Source of the DNA: an uncultured Clostridia bacterium
GTDB taxonomy: Bacteria > Bacillota > Clostridia > Oscillospirales > Acutalibacteraceae
Reading direction: 5' to 3'
DNA: 64,000 bases
Assembly (NCBI GenBank): GCA_947625485.1
Contig: CANQOP010000009.1
Span: 1-64,000, forward strand
The notes under the pieces were generated by a model. It did not search any database. It worked only from the letters and a program-made list of their open reading frames with translations, and was not told the origin of the DNA. The translations under genes were made by a program, and so were the position numbers. This document shows positions 32,708 to 41,052 of this stretch, piece after piece (positions within the stretch are counted from its first letter, which is position 1; every line of letters begins with the position of its first letter).

Positions 32708-33002
32708 TGTAACATATTTTTGTCATACTGGCAAGAGATTCAGACAGCAATGGTCAGTTGAATTTAAAGAAAGTATGATTTATTTATTCGCCTTCTTTAC
32801 TATTTGCGCATTTCTGCGCAACAGTATACTTTACAAAAATGCAAAAGAGATAATATGAGCAATATACTTAAACTTCCTTAACTCATCTCTCGTGCGTACT
32901 CTTGGTGTGCAAATGTGTAGGGAAAATTAATCGTTTCCATATTAGTTTCCATATTATAGGAAAACTTACTTTCCTACGAAACCTCATCTATTATAAACAA
33001 GG
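32708..33002. other. Gene-free stretch with small repeats
   Basis: No convincing gene. It holds the hairpin TTGCGCA-TTTC-TGCGCAA at 32804-32821 and an exact tandem duplication of GTTTCCATATTA at 32933-32956. Both could be control sites, but no transcript start can be placed. Confidence 0.4.
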
Positions 33003-33028
33003 AAAAGGCTGACCGAAGTCAGCCTTTT
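33003..33028. terminator. Terminator after the CBM26/cohesin gene
   Basis: AAAAGGCTGAC-CGAA-GTCAGCCTTTT, perfect 11-base stem, symmetric A/T tracts; ends the minus-strand gene and faces the plus-strand unknown cluster. Confidence 0.85.
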
Positions 33029-33056
33029 GTTGTTATATAGGTTTTCCTTTTTTAGA

Positions 33057-35750
33057 TTACTTTACAGAAATCTTTATCTTAGCCATTACGCCGTTCTGAG
33101 CGTACGCATAAATGTAGCATGTACCTTTCTTCTTGGCTGTAATCTTACCCTTCTTGGAAACCTTTGCAATCGATGTCTTTGACGACTCGAACGCTACCTT
33201 GCGGTGCTCCTTAACCTTGAGCTTCTTGCTCTCTGCTGTGAGCTTGGTCTTGAGCTTGAAGGTCTTTCCTTTCTTGATTGTCTTTGTGCTCTTAGCGTTT
33301 GTAATAGTAATCTTCTTGGTGTTTCCTACTTTTCCGCCCTTTGTCGCTACGTGGATTGTCTTGGAGGTTGAAACTACCTTACCCTTCTTATCCAGAGCCA
33401 TTACCAGGAACTTGTAGTACTTACCCTTCTTTAGCTTCTTATAGGTAAAGGATTTGCCGGTCGTAGTTTTGAGTTTCTTATAAGATTTACCGCACATATT
33501 GCCGTAAATTACAAACTTCTTAGTCTTGCTCGGCTTCTTATAGGTTATCTTGATAGAATTCTTAGTGGTCTTCGTATTCTTAACCTGGAGAAGGTTAAAT
33601 GCACTACCCTTAGGATCCTTATCGTTACCAAGACCTAAGATTTTCTGCTCTGCGTTTGCTCCATTTGTGCCGGGTCCGAGATCCTTAGCAGGCTTCGGAG
33701 TCGTCGGTTTGGGATTCGTCGGCTTAGGATTCGTCGGTTGAGTCGGAGCAGGTGTCGACGGCTGTGTCGGAGCGGGTGTCGACGGCTCGGTAGTCTCCGA
33801 ACCTGTCGGAGTTGTCTCTGAACCTGTCGGAACTGTCTCTGAACTTGTCGGAGTTGTATCTGAGCCTGTCGGAGTTGTATCTGAGCCTGTCGGAGTAGGT
33901 GTCGATGGCTGTGTTGTAGGCTGTGATGAGGGCTCGCCGTTCGTTACGGACGGTGTTCCCAGAGAAGAGATAACGTAGTTTGCGTCAGGAAGATTAGGAG
34001 TGCCAGCCTCGAAGTAAACTGTGCCTACAGCATCGAGCTCTTCGATAGTAAGGTCGACGGAAGCTGTACCCTTAGCGTCGCCTATTACCTCAAAGGTGAG
34101 AACAACGAGTTCGCCGCCCTTGGTAAAGTCAAACGCACCTAATTTTGTCTTAGGATCAATGTATGTGAAGTTGAACTGTGCTGTACTTGCTGTTGCAGCA
34201 TTGTTCTTTGTCAGCATATCTGTAATTTTAGGAAGCTCCATAGATACGAGCTTGAGCTTAGTATTATCGTAAGTAACAGTTCCCTGACCGTCAGAAATTA
34301 ACTGAGGCGCAACGAGGTTGTATGCAACCGTAACCTTCTTATCAGTTATATCGGTCTCTTTCGGATAAGCTTTGTTAAGAGTTGTTTTTACAACGAGCTT
34401 GTCTTTAACAGGATCACTTGTCGGTGCAGGGGTGGGAGTTGTGTCCGGCTGAGAGCTTGTCGAAGGAGTCGGAGGCTCGGTTGACTCTGACGCACTTGAG
34501 GGCTGCGTTATGTCGGCACTCGTCGGCTGAGTCGGTTCAGAGGAAGGAGTCGGAGGCTCTGTGGGCTCACTTGAGCTGGGCTGAGGATCCTCGCTGGAAG
34601 GCTGCGGGTCTATAGGAATATCACCGCTGTCTAAAGACAATGTAAAGGTGTCATTGCCGTTATCAGAGAGATATAGGGTATGCTGTCCTGCGGGAACATA
34701 CATTTTATTGAAATTTGCAGGGTCAGAAAGGCTGTGCTCATTAACGAGAGTAACCTCTGTAGCAAAATCAGTCCAACCATCTGTGCAGTACTGAACTCCT
34801 GTACTGTTATTACGGACAAATACATAGCTTTCGTTATCAAAGTCGTAAGTTATTGAACCGTCACTGTTAAACATAGCTTCGGAATTCTTACCATCCTCTG
34901 TACCTTCAACCTTTGTCCAGATGCACAAAACGTAACTACCATCGCCTGGGTTGGGACCGGGATCCCATGGATCATTTCCGCCGCCGCTACCCGGCCACGG
35001 GATAGCAACATAGTGGCCTTTATCATCCGTGGAACCGTCTGTGTAGTAACCTTCAACACTGAAATCTGTAATATCCGTAGTCTGAGCGCCTTGACCGTTA
35101 TTGATTACACAACCTGTAGCGCCGTCCGGAACATTAATTGTAAAAACTGTTTCGCCGTAACCGTTTTGCTCTGGGCTACCGCCCGGGTCGCCCGGCCATT
35201 TAGCAGTTACGTCACCGCCGTCATTCCAAGCATAAACGTAAATGCTGCCCCAGTTCTGGTTGTCGGTAAACTTGAATGAAGAGCCGCCGTAGCCGCCACC
35301 GCCACCGCCGCCGGGATTGCCGGGATCCTCTCCCCCGCCGCTACCCGGCCACGGAATAGCAACATAGTGGCCTTTTTCATTCGTGGAACCGTCTGTGTAG
35401 TAACCTTCAACGCTGAAATCTGTGATATCCGTAGTCTGAGCGCCCTGACCGTTGTTGATTACGCAACCTGTAGCGCCGTCCGGAACATCAATTGTAAAAA
35501 CTGTTTCGCCGTAACCGTTTACCTCGGGAGCGTTGCCCGGGTCGCCCGGCCATGCGGCAGTTACGTCGCCGCTGTCATTCCAAGCGTAAACGTACACACT
35601 GCCCCAGTTCTGGTTGTCGGTAAACTTGAATGAAGCGCCGCCGGTCGGAGCTTTGCCCGTATCCGCCGCGGAAGCGCCTATAGCGCAAACCGAAAACAAC
35701 ATTACAACTGCCAGAAATACACTTGTTAATTTCTTAAAAGATGTTTTCAT
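33057..35750 (-). CDS. Secreted starch-binding, cohesin-like modular surface protein
   Basis: 897 residues, no catalytic domain. Signal peptide 1-28; two nearly identical CBM26-like starch-binding modules (39-133, 157-251; NWGSVYVYAWND, WPGDPG, GCVINNGQGAQTTD) with a 118-residue period; a third beta-rich unit 271-374 (YVLCIWTKVEGTED...); Ser/Thr/Pro linker; a cohesin-like domain about 450-598 (KVTVAYNLVAPQLISDGQGTVTYD, FDFTKGGELVVLTFEVIG); a TPTGSDT-type linker; a fibronectin-III-like domain (718-803) and a Big2-like domain (811-897), both Lys-rich. It resembles amylosome scaffold proteins of Ruminococcus bromii type, which bind starch and dockerin-bearing amylases. No LPXTG anchor; the Lys-rich end may bind the wall. 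Confidence 0.82.
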   Translation of the reverse strand: MKTSFKKLTSVFLAVVMLFSVCAIGASAADTGKAPTGGASFKFTDNQNWGSVYVYAWNDSGDVTAAWPGDPGNAPEVNGYGETVFTIDVPDGATGCVINNGQGAQTTDITDFSVEGYYTDGSTNEKGHYVAIPWPGSGGGEDPGNPGGGGGGGYGGSSFKFTDNQNWGSIYVYAWNDGGDVTAKWPGDPGGSPEQNGYGETVFTINVPDGATGCVINNGQGAQTTDITDFSVEGYYTDGSTDDKGHYVAIPWPGSGGGNDPWDPGPNPGDGSYVLCIWTKVEGTEDGKNSEAMFNSDGSITYDFDNESYVFVRNNSTGVQYCTDGWTDFATEVTLVNEHSLSDPANFNKMYVPAGQHTLYLSDNGNDTFTLSLDSGDIPIDPQPSSEDPQPSSSEPTEPPTPSSEPTQPTSADITQPSSASESTEPPTPSTSSQPDTTPTPAPTSDPVKDKLVVKTTLNKAYPKETDITDKKVTVAYNLVAPQLISDGQGTVTYDNTKLKLVSMELPKITDMLTKNNAATASTAQFNFTYIDPKTKLGAFDFTKGGELVVLTFEVIGDAKGTASVDLTIEELDAVGTVYFEAGTPNLPDANYVISSLGTPSVTNGEPSSQPTTQPSTPTPTGSDTTPTGSDTTPTSSETVPTGSETTPTGSETTEPSTPAPTQPSTPAPTQPTNPKPTNPKPTTPKPAKDLGPGTNGANAEQKILGLGNDKDPKGSAFNLLQVKNTKTTKNSIKITYKKPSKTKKFVIYGNMCGKSYKKLKTTTGKSFTYKKLKKGKYYKFLVMALDKKGKVVSTSKTIHVATKGGKVGNTKKITITNAKSTKTIKKGKTFKLKTKLTAESKKLKVKEHRKVAFESSKTSIAKVSKKGKITAKKKGTCYIYAYAQNGVMAKIKISVK
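34981..35279 (-). repeat. CBM26 module DNA repeat, copy 2
   Basis: Codes for residues 157-251 region; highly similar at DNA level to 35335-35633, offset 354 bases (118 codons). Recent in-gene duplication or gene conversion. Confidence 0.85.
35335..35633 (-). repeat. CBM26 module DNA repeat, copy 1
   Basis: Partner of the copy at 34981. Long stretches are identical including silent positions, e.g. the part coding for NNGQGAQTTDITDFSVEGYY. Confidence 0.85.
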
Positions 35751-35812
35751 AAAACAATCCTCCTTCTAAATTTTCATTTTATATTTTAACATTTATGTAA
35801 TTTTTATTCTAT

Positions 35813-35857
35813 TGGCAAAATAATCAAAATGCACCTTCTTTTTTGGTTATTTTGCCA
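35813..35857. promoter_or_regulatory. Long inverted repeat upstream of the CBM26/cohesin gene
   Basis: TGGCAAAATAA (35813-35823) and TTATTTTGCCA (35847-35857), perfect 11-base arms; with one T-G pair the stem extends inwards through CAAAA/TTTTG. Located 63-107 bases before the start. Could be an operator or a leader hairpin. The rest of 35751-36040 has no other feature I can name. Confidence 0.5.
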
Positions 35858-36040
35858 GTATTGAAAAAGTGATGTGAATTTTACGGTATTTTTTGGTGGT
35901 TTTGCTCGCTCGGCACAACTTTTTTGTTAATATCCTAATAAGTTACAATAAAGTGTGCTCTATTCGCTTTCTTCACTTATATCACGTTGAGTTGCGTCAG
36001 TAAATTATTAGGAGAATATAAATTTTTCCTTTAAGACATT

Positions 36041-36066
36041 AAAACACCCCGAAGGGTGCTTTAATG
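36041..36066 (-). terminator. Terminator after the second cohesin-like gene
   Basis: CACCC-TTCG-GGGTG stem read on the minus strand, followed by TTTTAATG. Confidence 0.65.
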
Positions 36067-36101
36067 CTCTAAGCTTTAATGCTTTGATGTTTAAATTTAA
36101 A

Positions 36102-37139
36102 TTATTTTACTTTGACCTTAATTGTAAATTTTTTAACCTTGTTTACGGTCAGGGTAATTTTAGCATTTCCCTTTTTAAGTCCCTTAATCTTTACCACAGA
36201 TGCCTTCGTTTTTGAAGTCACCTTAGCAACGGATTTCTTAGAGGTTTTATACTTATTATTGATTGCAGCCGCCTTACCCTTAATTTTAACGGATAATGTG
36301 CCCTTCTTCTTTACAGAGTAAACATTCTTGGATTTAAACTTCTTTCCCGCAACCTTGATTGTAGGATCGGAAGTAACCTTAATCTTGCACTCGAGCTTCT
36401 TGCCGTCAACCTTCACCGTGATTTTAGCCTCGCCCTTCTTGAGAGCTGTTACCTTTCCGCTCTTGGAAACCGTTGCAACGGTCTTCTTGTTCGAGGAGAA
36501 GGTCGGCTTACCGGTTGTGTTTTTAACCGTGATGGTATATGTCTTACCGGCTGAAAGCTTCTTGGATTTCGCGGAAAGCGCGGGTACCTTGGGAGCAGAA
36601 AGCGACGCGGATAATGAAAAATCATCCGAAACTGCCTTACCGCCTGTTGCGAGTTCAACCAGTTTCTCGCTGCTGTCCTCTGCGTCAAGCTCGTCCAGAC
36701 GGAGATCGACCTTAGTCTCGCCCGTACCTACTATATCGAACACAGCAACCACAAAGTCCGCGCCTTTAGCGAAGTTAGCGTCACCCGTGCCGACAGTATT
36801 GTTAAATTTAACCTTGTTAGACGGCTCAGTGTTTACGATAGAATTATTAACGTTCGGGAGAGTAAAGCTTTTGAGTTTTAATTTACCGGAGTCGTATGTA
36901 AGCTCGCCTTCGCTGTCAACGATAGATAGACCGGTAGTGAGCTTGTAAGAAACTGTAACGGTCTTGTTGATAGAAATATCATAGGCCGCGCTGATCTCGG
37001 AAGCGAGGTTGGAAGTAGCGGTTACCTTAATCTGACCCCCTGTTACGGTTGCCGCGTCGGCAGCGTTTGCAGCTGTCATAACAGAGACGAGCATAAGAGC
37101 GGCAATAAATACCGCTATGCTTTTCTTGAAAATTTTCAT
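36102..37139 (-). CDS. Secreted cohesin-like / Big2-like protein
   Basis: 345 residues. Signal peptide 1-27 (ALMLVSVMTAANA). Residues about 38-185 have the cohesin-like pattern also found in the larger neighbour: KTVTVSYKLTTGLSIVDSEGELTYDSGKLKL, NFAKGADFVVAVFDIVG, KVDLRLDELDAED. Two Lys-rich Ig-like (Big2) repeats follow (186-255 with VATVSKSGKVTALKKGEAKITV; 256-345 with VAKVTSKTKAS...LKKGNAKITL). No sorting signal. It could be a short one-cohesin surface protein, or an adhesion protein that merely shares the fold. A separate unit from the gene downstream, each with its own terminator. Confidence 0.78.
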   Translation of the reverse strand: MKIFKKSIAVFIAALMLVSVMTAANAADAATVTGGQIKVTATSNLASEISAAYDISINKTVTVSYKLTTGLSIVDSEGELTYDSGKLKLKSFTLPNVNNSIVNTEPSNKVKFNNTVGTGDANFAKGADFVVAVFDIVGTGETKVDLRLDELDAEDSSEKLVELATGGKAVSDDFSLSASLSAPKVPALSAKSKKLSAGKTYTITVKNTTGKPTFSSNKKTVATVSKSGKVTALKKGEAKITVKVDGKKLECKIKVTSDPTIKVAGKKFKSKNVYSVKKKGTLSVKIKGKAAAINNKYKTSKKSVAKVTSKTKASVVKIKGLKKGNAKITLTVNKVKKFTIKVKVK

Positions 37140-37289
37140 AGAAATTTCTCCTTTGCGATATAGTTTGTATAAAATTGTATTAAAACTTTACGTCTATATT
37201 TTATCAAAAAACAATGCATATTTCCATTGTAAATAACCTACAAAAATCCACAAGGTATTTTGTTAAGAATACCAAGAAAGAGTGTAAAA

Positions 37290-37703
37290 TCAGATAAAAG
37301 TAAAATCAGAAAGATAGCTTTCGAGCGCTCCCGACATAATTTTCCTAATCGCTTCGGGCTCATCGGGCAGGATTATCATGAGCTGACTGCCCTTTCTCAC
37401 GAGGTAACCGTCACAGGAGGAAAGCGGATTTTTAAGTTTTTTCAGGTCGTCGAGCTTTTTGCCTGAGAGTGCACGCGAGAAAACGTCCTCTATACCGTTT
37501 GAATCAAATGAAGTAAGACCGCCTACAATAAACACCGCTCCCGAATGTTCAAATGCGTCTATAACGAGCTCGCCGAGCTTTGACGGCGTTGTCGCGTACT
37601 TTGCGCAGTTAAACCTTAAATTCATTTGGGATACTGAATCCGTCACGGCTTTTTCACAGAGATTCGTTTTTGTTGCGAGATAAAATATCAATTCACAGTT
37701 CAT
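37290..37703 (-). CDS. Unknown protein with faint MoaB/CinA-like pattern
   Basis: 137 residues from ATG 37703 (AAAGG seven bases upstream). The order ELIFYLATKTNL, then a middle GAVFIVGGLTSFDSNGIEDVF, then KGSQLMIILPDEPEAIRKIMSGALESYL recalls the molybdopterin-binding fold of MoaB and the N-terminal domain of CinA, where a GG turn and an LP-x-x-P loop occur in this order. Catalytic Asp residues are not obvious. Last gene of the desulfurase-thiI-sortase string; reason for the association unknown. Confidence 0.55.
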   Translation of the reverse strand: MNCELIFYLATKTNLCEKAVTDSVSQMNLRFNCAKYATTPSKLGELVIDAFEHSGAVFIVGGLTSFDSNGIEDVFSRALSGKKLDDLKKLKNPLSSCDGYLVRKGSQLMIILPDEPEAIRKIMSGALESYLSDFTFI

Positions 37704-37766
37704 CTGAATACCTTTCGTTGTGAGCATATAATTAAGTTGTCGAACAGCCCGACCGCCGACCGATTA

Positions 37767-39836
37767 TTACTCGGCATCGACAGCCTCGGGTGTCTCAGTA
37801 GTCGGCTCGGTCGTGGGCTGGGGCTTTGTCGGCGGCTTTGTTTCGGGTTTCGTTGCTTTGGTCGCTTTGGTGGGTTTGGTGGCTTTGGTCGGTTTTGTAG
37901 ACTTAGTAGGCTTGGTTGGTTTATGAGCAGGCTTATGTACAGGCTTTTTTACCTTAATTTTGGTCTTTTTGAATGTCGCCGATAGCTTAACGTCGGTATT
38001 TACGATTACCTTAGTAATCTTTCTGCTCAGATATTGTCTGCTTCCGAAACCGCTGACCTTCCATTTTGCAAATGTGTATTTGTATTTGCCTTTTTTAAAG
38101 TTCTTTATCCTCGGCAAAGTCACCTTCGAACCTTTTTTTACGGTTGAATTTTTAAGAACTTTGCCTCGGCTCGTCACCTTTATAGTAAAGCTCGTTTTTT
38201 CAGTGGGCTTTTCTGTGGTCGGTTCAGTGGTCTCCTCGGTCACGGAGGTCGGAAGCTGTTGGCTGCCTTTTAGCTTTCCGCTGCCGTCGTACCAGTCTAT
38301 TTTACTTTTTTCCAGCGCCTCTTTAAAGGTCGAGACAGTCGGTCTCGTACCTCCGTAGCGGCTGTAGTAGCACTGCGGCCACACGGGACTTCTGTTGAGC
38401 GTAGCCTGAGAAACATCAACTTCAGCGCTCTCGCCTTTACGGCATTTGCGCGCGACAACGACCGTTCTGAAATCGTTAAACTCATATGAGCAGGTCACGA
38501 GAGTGATAAGCCTGTCGTTTTCGTTTACGCTTACAGGGCAGTTGAACAGCGAACGTATACGCAGGTTATAAACGTAGTTCATAAACTGAGCCTTGCTCTT
38601 AAAGCTGCCGCAGTAAAAATCAAAGTACTCGCCCTGCAGGGTGTTGACGTTCGACTTAAATACGGAAATGATTTTGTAAACCTGGTCGCCGCCCTTAGGG
38701 GTGTTTATCTTAACCACAGGTGATTTTTTATAGAAATTCAGGTCGCCTGACATAAATCCGTATTTCTTGAGATTCGCGAACATACTTCCGTTATCCATAT
38801 GATGTCCGTGGATAACGACGTTCTTGCTGTCCATTCCCTTTTTGCTTCGGTAGTCTATGTAAATAGTTCCGTAGTCGGAATAGTTTCCGTAAATATCGCG
38901 GTGGAAATAGTACTGCGCGTTCTCGTCATCGCCCTTATGCTCGGCTACTGGATAGTCAATCTGCGTGTTATCAATTTTAATCCACGCTTTGATTTCCTTG
39001 TTTATTTTCCTAAGTTCCTTCCAGTTTACCTTCTTCGCCTTTTTCTTCCCTGTTACGGGGTCGGTCTCTGCCTGATAGAAAATAGTGCGGATATTGCTCT
39101 GCACAGCCTCGTTCTGCATGGGAGCAATTATAATATTATGAATGAACATAAATGCCGCAACGGCAAACACGCAGATTGCGAGAAGCATAACCGACTTGCG
39201 GATTATCTCGTTTTGATCGTCACCCTTATGCGGAAAATGGCGTTCAAAAAAGGTCTGAACTTTAAGCTCCCTCTTATGCAGAGAGTAACCGTCGGGATAG
39301 GCTTCCGAGTTTGAGGAAAACACCTTCTCCACCCTGTCGGTTAGGTCACTAAGCCGTGACAAATCAATATTTTTTGGCAAAACGACCACTTTAGCGGTGC
39401 GAAAGCTAAACGCATAAGCATTCTTTCCGTCCGCGTCGAAAGTAAACACGCGCGTCTTTTTTCTATCGTAAGAGACGGTTTCAGGCTCGTGCTTAGGCGG
39501 TTTCTTCCCTTTCTTAACTGATGCAAAAAAAGCCTTAAAATCGGTCTTTGCCTTTGTGTTCGGCACGTTCTGAATTTTCCTCTCGGCATTGTCGATAACG
39601 AACGCGAATTTACCGCGAAAATCTTTTTCACTTTCTACAGCGTTCTCCACAACAATCAGCTCGGCGTTCTTTTTGAGAGCCTTTTTGAGTTCATACTCAA
39701 GCACGGGCCAGAGATTAAAAAACTTCTGAGCGTCTACGGCGTTACCCCTGCGGCGCAGGCTCTCGCACAAAGGCGACGAATATTCAGTTTTATCTTTTAT
39801 CAGCTTTTTATCGGGCGATAAAACCTGTATATTCAA
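37767..39836 (-). CDS. srtB: Class B sortase with unusual N- and C-terminal extensions
   Basis: 689 residues, nearly three times a normal SrtB. Residues 1-213 are predicted cytosolic and of unknown fold (YELKKALKKNAELIVVENA...); a membrane helix follows (about 214-238). The sortase domain (265-465) has DYPVAEHKGDDENAQYYFHRDIYG, H345 in VIHGHHM, C449 in LVTCSYE and R457 in DFRTVVVA. After a Thr/Glu linker comes an InlB-B-like repeat (548-627; KKGKYKYTFAKWKVSG) and a Lys/Thr/Pro tail. Sortase B attaches secreted proteins to the wall or builds pili. No substrate with a sorting signal is seen in the window. Two bases after thiI. Confidence 0.88.
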   Translation of the reverse strand: MNIQVLSPDKKLIKDKTEYSSPLCESLRRRGNAVDAQKFFNLWPVLEYELKKALKKNAELIVVENAVESEKDFRGKFAFVIDNAERKIQNVPNTKAKTDFKAFFASVKKGKKPPKHEPETVSYDRKKTRVFTFDADGKNAYAFSFRTAKVVVLPKNIDLSRLSDLTDRVEKVFSSNSEAYPDGYSLHKRELKVQTFFERHFPHKGDDQNEIIRKSVMLLAICVFAVAAFMFIHNIIIAPMQNEAVQSNIRTIFYQAETDPVTGKKKAKKVNWKELRKINKEIKAWIKIDNTQIDYPVAEHKGDDENAQYYFHRDIYGNYSDYGTIYIDYRSKKGMDSKNVVIHGHHMDNGSMFANLKKYGFMSGDLNFYKKSPVVKINTPKGGDQVYKIISVFKSNVNTLQGEYFDFYCGSFKSKAQFMNYVYNLRIRSLFNCPVSVNENDRLITLVTCSYEFNDFRTVVVARKCRKGESAEVDVSQATLNRSPVWPQCYYSRYGGTRPTVSTFKEALEKSKIDWYDGSGKLKGSQQLPTSVTEETTEPTTEKPTEKTSFTIKVTSRGKVLKNSTVKKGSKVTLPRIKNFKKGKYKYTFAKWKVSGFGSRQYLSRKITKVIVNTDVKLSATFKKTKIKVKKPVHKPAHKPTKPTKSTKPTKATKPTKATKATKPETKPPTKPQPTTEPTTETPEAVDAE

Positions 39837-39838
39837 GC

Positions 39839-41023
39839 TCAGTCCTCCCTTGTATTTATGTAGGTTACTTTCACGCCGTTTACCGCGTCGTCAATCATAG
39901 AATCAAGCTCCGCCTCCCGCTCGGCACGTTCGACGTACTCAAGGACGGGACGCGTGCGGGGATGCTTAGGTGTGAACACGGTACAGCAGTCCTCGTAAGG
40001 CTCAATTGAAGTTTCAAATGTATCAATTTTATATGAAATATCAATTATTTCCTGCTTATCCATACCTATAAGCGGACGGAACACGGGCATAGCAACCGCC
40101 GCGTCTGTGCAGGCGATTGCGTGGATAGTCTGGCTTGCGACCTGACCGAGACTCTCGCCCGTAATCAGAGCGGAGCAACGTCTTTCCGCCGCAACACGCT
40201 CGGCAATTTTCATCATCATACGGCGCATTATAACGGTAAACAGCTCCTCGGGGCACTTCTTTCGGATAGTCTCCTGGATTCTCGTGAACGGGACCGTATA
40301 CATATTAATATCGCCGCTGTACTGAGCCACCTTTCTGAGGAGCTTTACGACCTTTTGCTCGGCTCGCTCGCTCGTGTACGGAGGACTTGCAAAGTGAATG
40401 GCAGTAAGGTGAACTCCGCGCTTTGCCATCATATACGCCGCTACGGGCGAGTCTATTCCGCCGCTTATGAGAACAGCCGCGTCTCCGCCCGTGCCGACCG
40501 GAATACCGCCGGCACCCTTGAGAGGCTGACCGTGGATATACGCCGCAAAGTCGCGAATTTCAACATTAACGGTCACGTCGGGATTATGCACGTCAACTGT
40601 AAGGTGAGGGTGCGCTTTAAGTATCGCCGCTCCCACCTCACGGCAAATTTCGGGACTTTTGTACGGGAATTTCTTATCGCTGCGCTTAGCCTCTACCTTA
40701 AAGGTTTTTGCGCTTTCAAGTTCTTCCGATAGATACTCGGGAGCGGTTCTGAGCACGGACTCAAGAGTTTTCTCGGGACATACTGCGGCGCGCGAGTAGG
40801 TTACAATACCGAAAATCTTCGACACTCTCTCGCACACATCGTCGAGGTCAACGAACTCGTCCTGCGGAATTACGGAAATCGTGGACTGTGAGGATTTTAT
40901 CTCAAAGCTGCCCAAGGGCTTTATTGTCTTTTTTATATTTTTTATAAGGCGGTCCTCGAACTGACGGCGGTTAAGACCCTTCAGCACGATTTCACCGAGT
41001 TTAATCAAAATAATTTCTTTCAT
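39839..41023 (-). CDS. thiI: tRNA 4-thiouridine synthase ThiI
   Basis: 394 residues without the rhodanese domain, the usual Firmicutes form. Ferredoxin-like N terminus and THUMP (EIVLKGLNRRQFEDRLIKNI, VDVHNPDVTVNVEI), PP-loop VLISGGIDSPVAAYMMAKRG, then GESLGQVASQTIHAIACTDAAV and CCTVFTPKHPRTRP. Uses ATP and persulfide to make s4U8 in tRNA and takes part in thiazole formation in some species. GAGG precedes the ATG; the desulfurase gene lies 29 bases upstream and should supply sulphur. Confidence 0.95.
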   Translation of the reverse strand: MKEIILIKLGEIVLKGLNRRQFEDRLIKNIKKTIKPLGSFEIKSSQSTISVIPQDEFVDLDDVCERVSKIFGIVTYSRAAVCPEKTLESVLRTAPEYLSEELESAKTFKVEAKRSDKKFPYKSPEICREVGAAILKAHPHLTVDVHNPDVTVNVEIRDFAAYIHGQPLKGAGGIPVGTGGDAAVLISGGIDSPVAAYMMAKRGVHLTAIHFASPPYTSERAEQKVVKLLRKVAQYSGDINMYTVPFTRIQETIRKKCPEELFTVIMRRMMMKIAERVAAERRCSALITGESLGQVASQTIHAIACTDAAVAMPVFRPLIGMDKQEIIDISYKIDTFETSIEPYEDCCTVFTPKHPRTRPVLEYVERAEREAELDSMIDDAVNGVKVTYINTRED

Positions 41024-41052
41024 ACTGTTTCCTCTTTTTAAGGTAATTTCCC

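Noticed and set aside
33780..33930. CRISPR-like short repeats
   Set aside because: In-frame TPTGSDT/TPTGSET coding repeats of a protein linker, not spaced repeats with unique spacers.
33057..37139. Sortase-anchored surface proteins
   Set aside because: Neither cohesin-like protein ends in an LPXTG/NPQTN motif with hydrophobic helix; both end in a Lys-rich beta domain.
37800..37930. Repeat array or CRISPR
   Set aside because: Codes for the Lys/Thr/Pro tail of the sortase (TKPTKATKPTK), low-complexity coding DNA.
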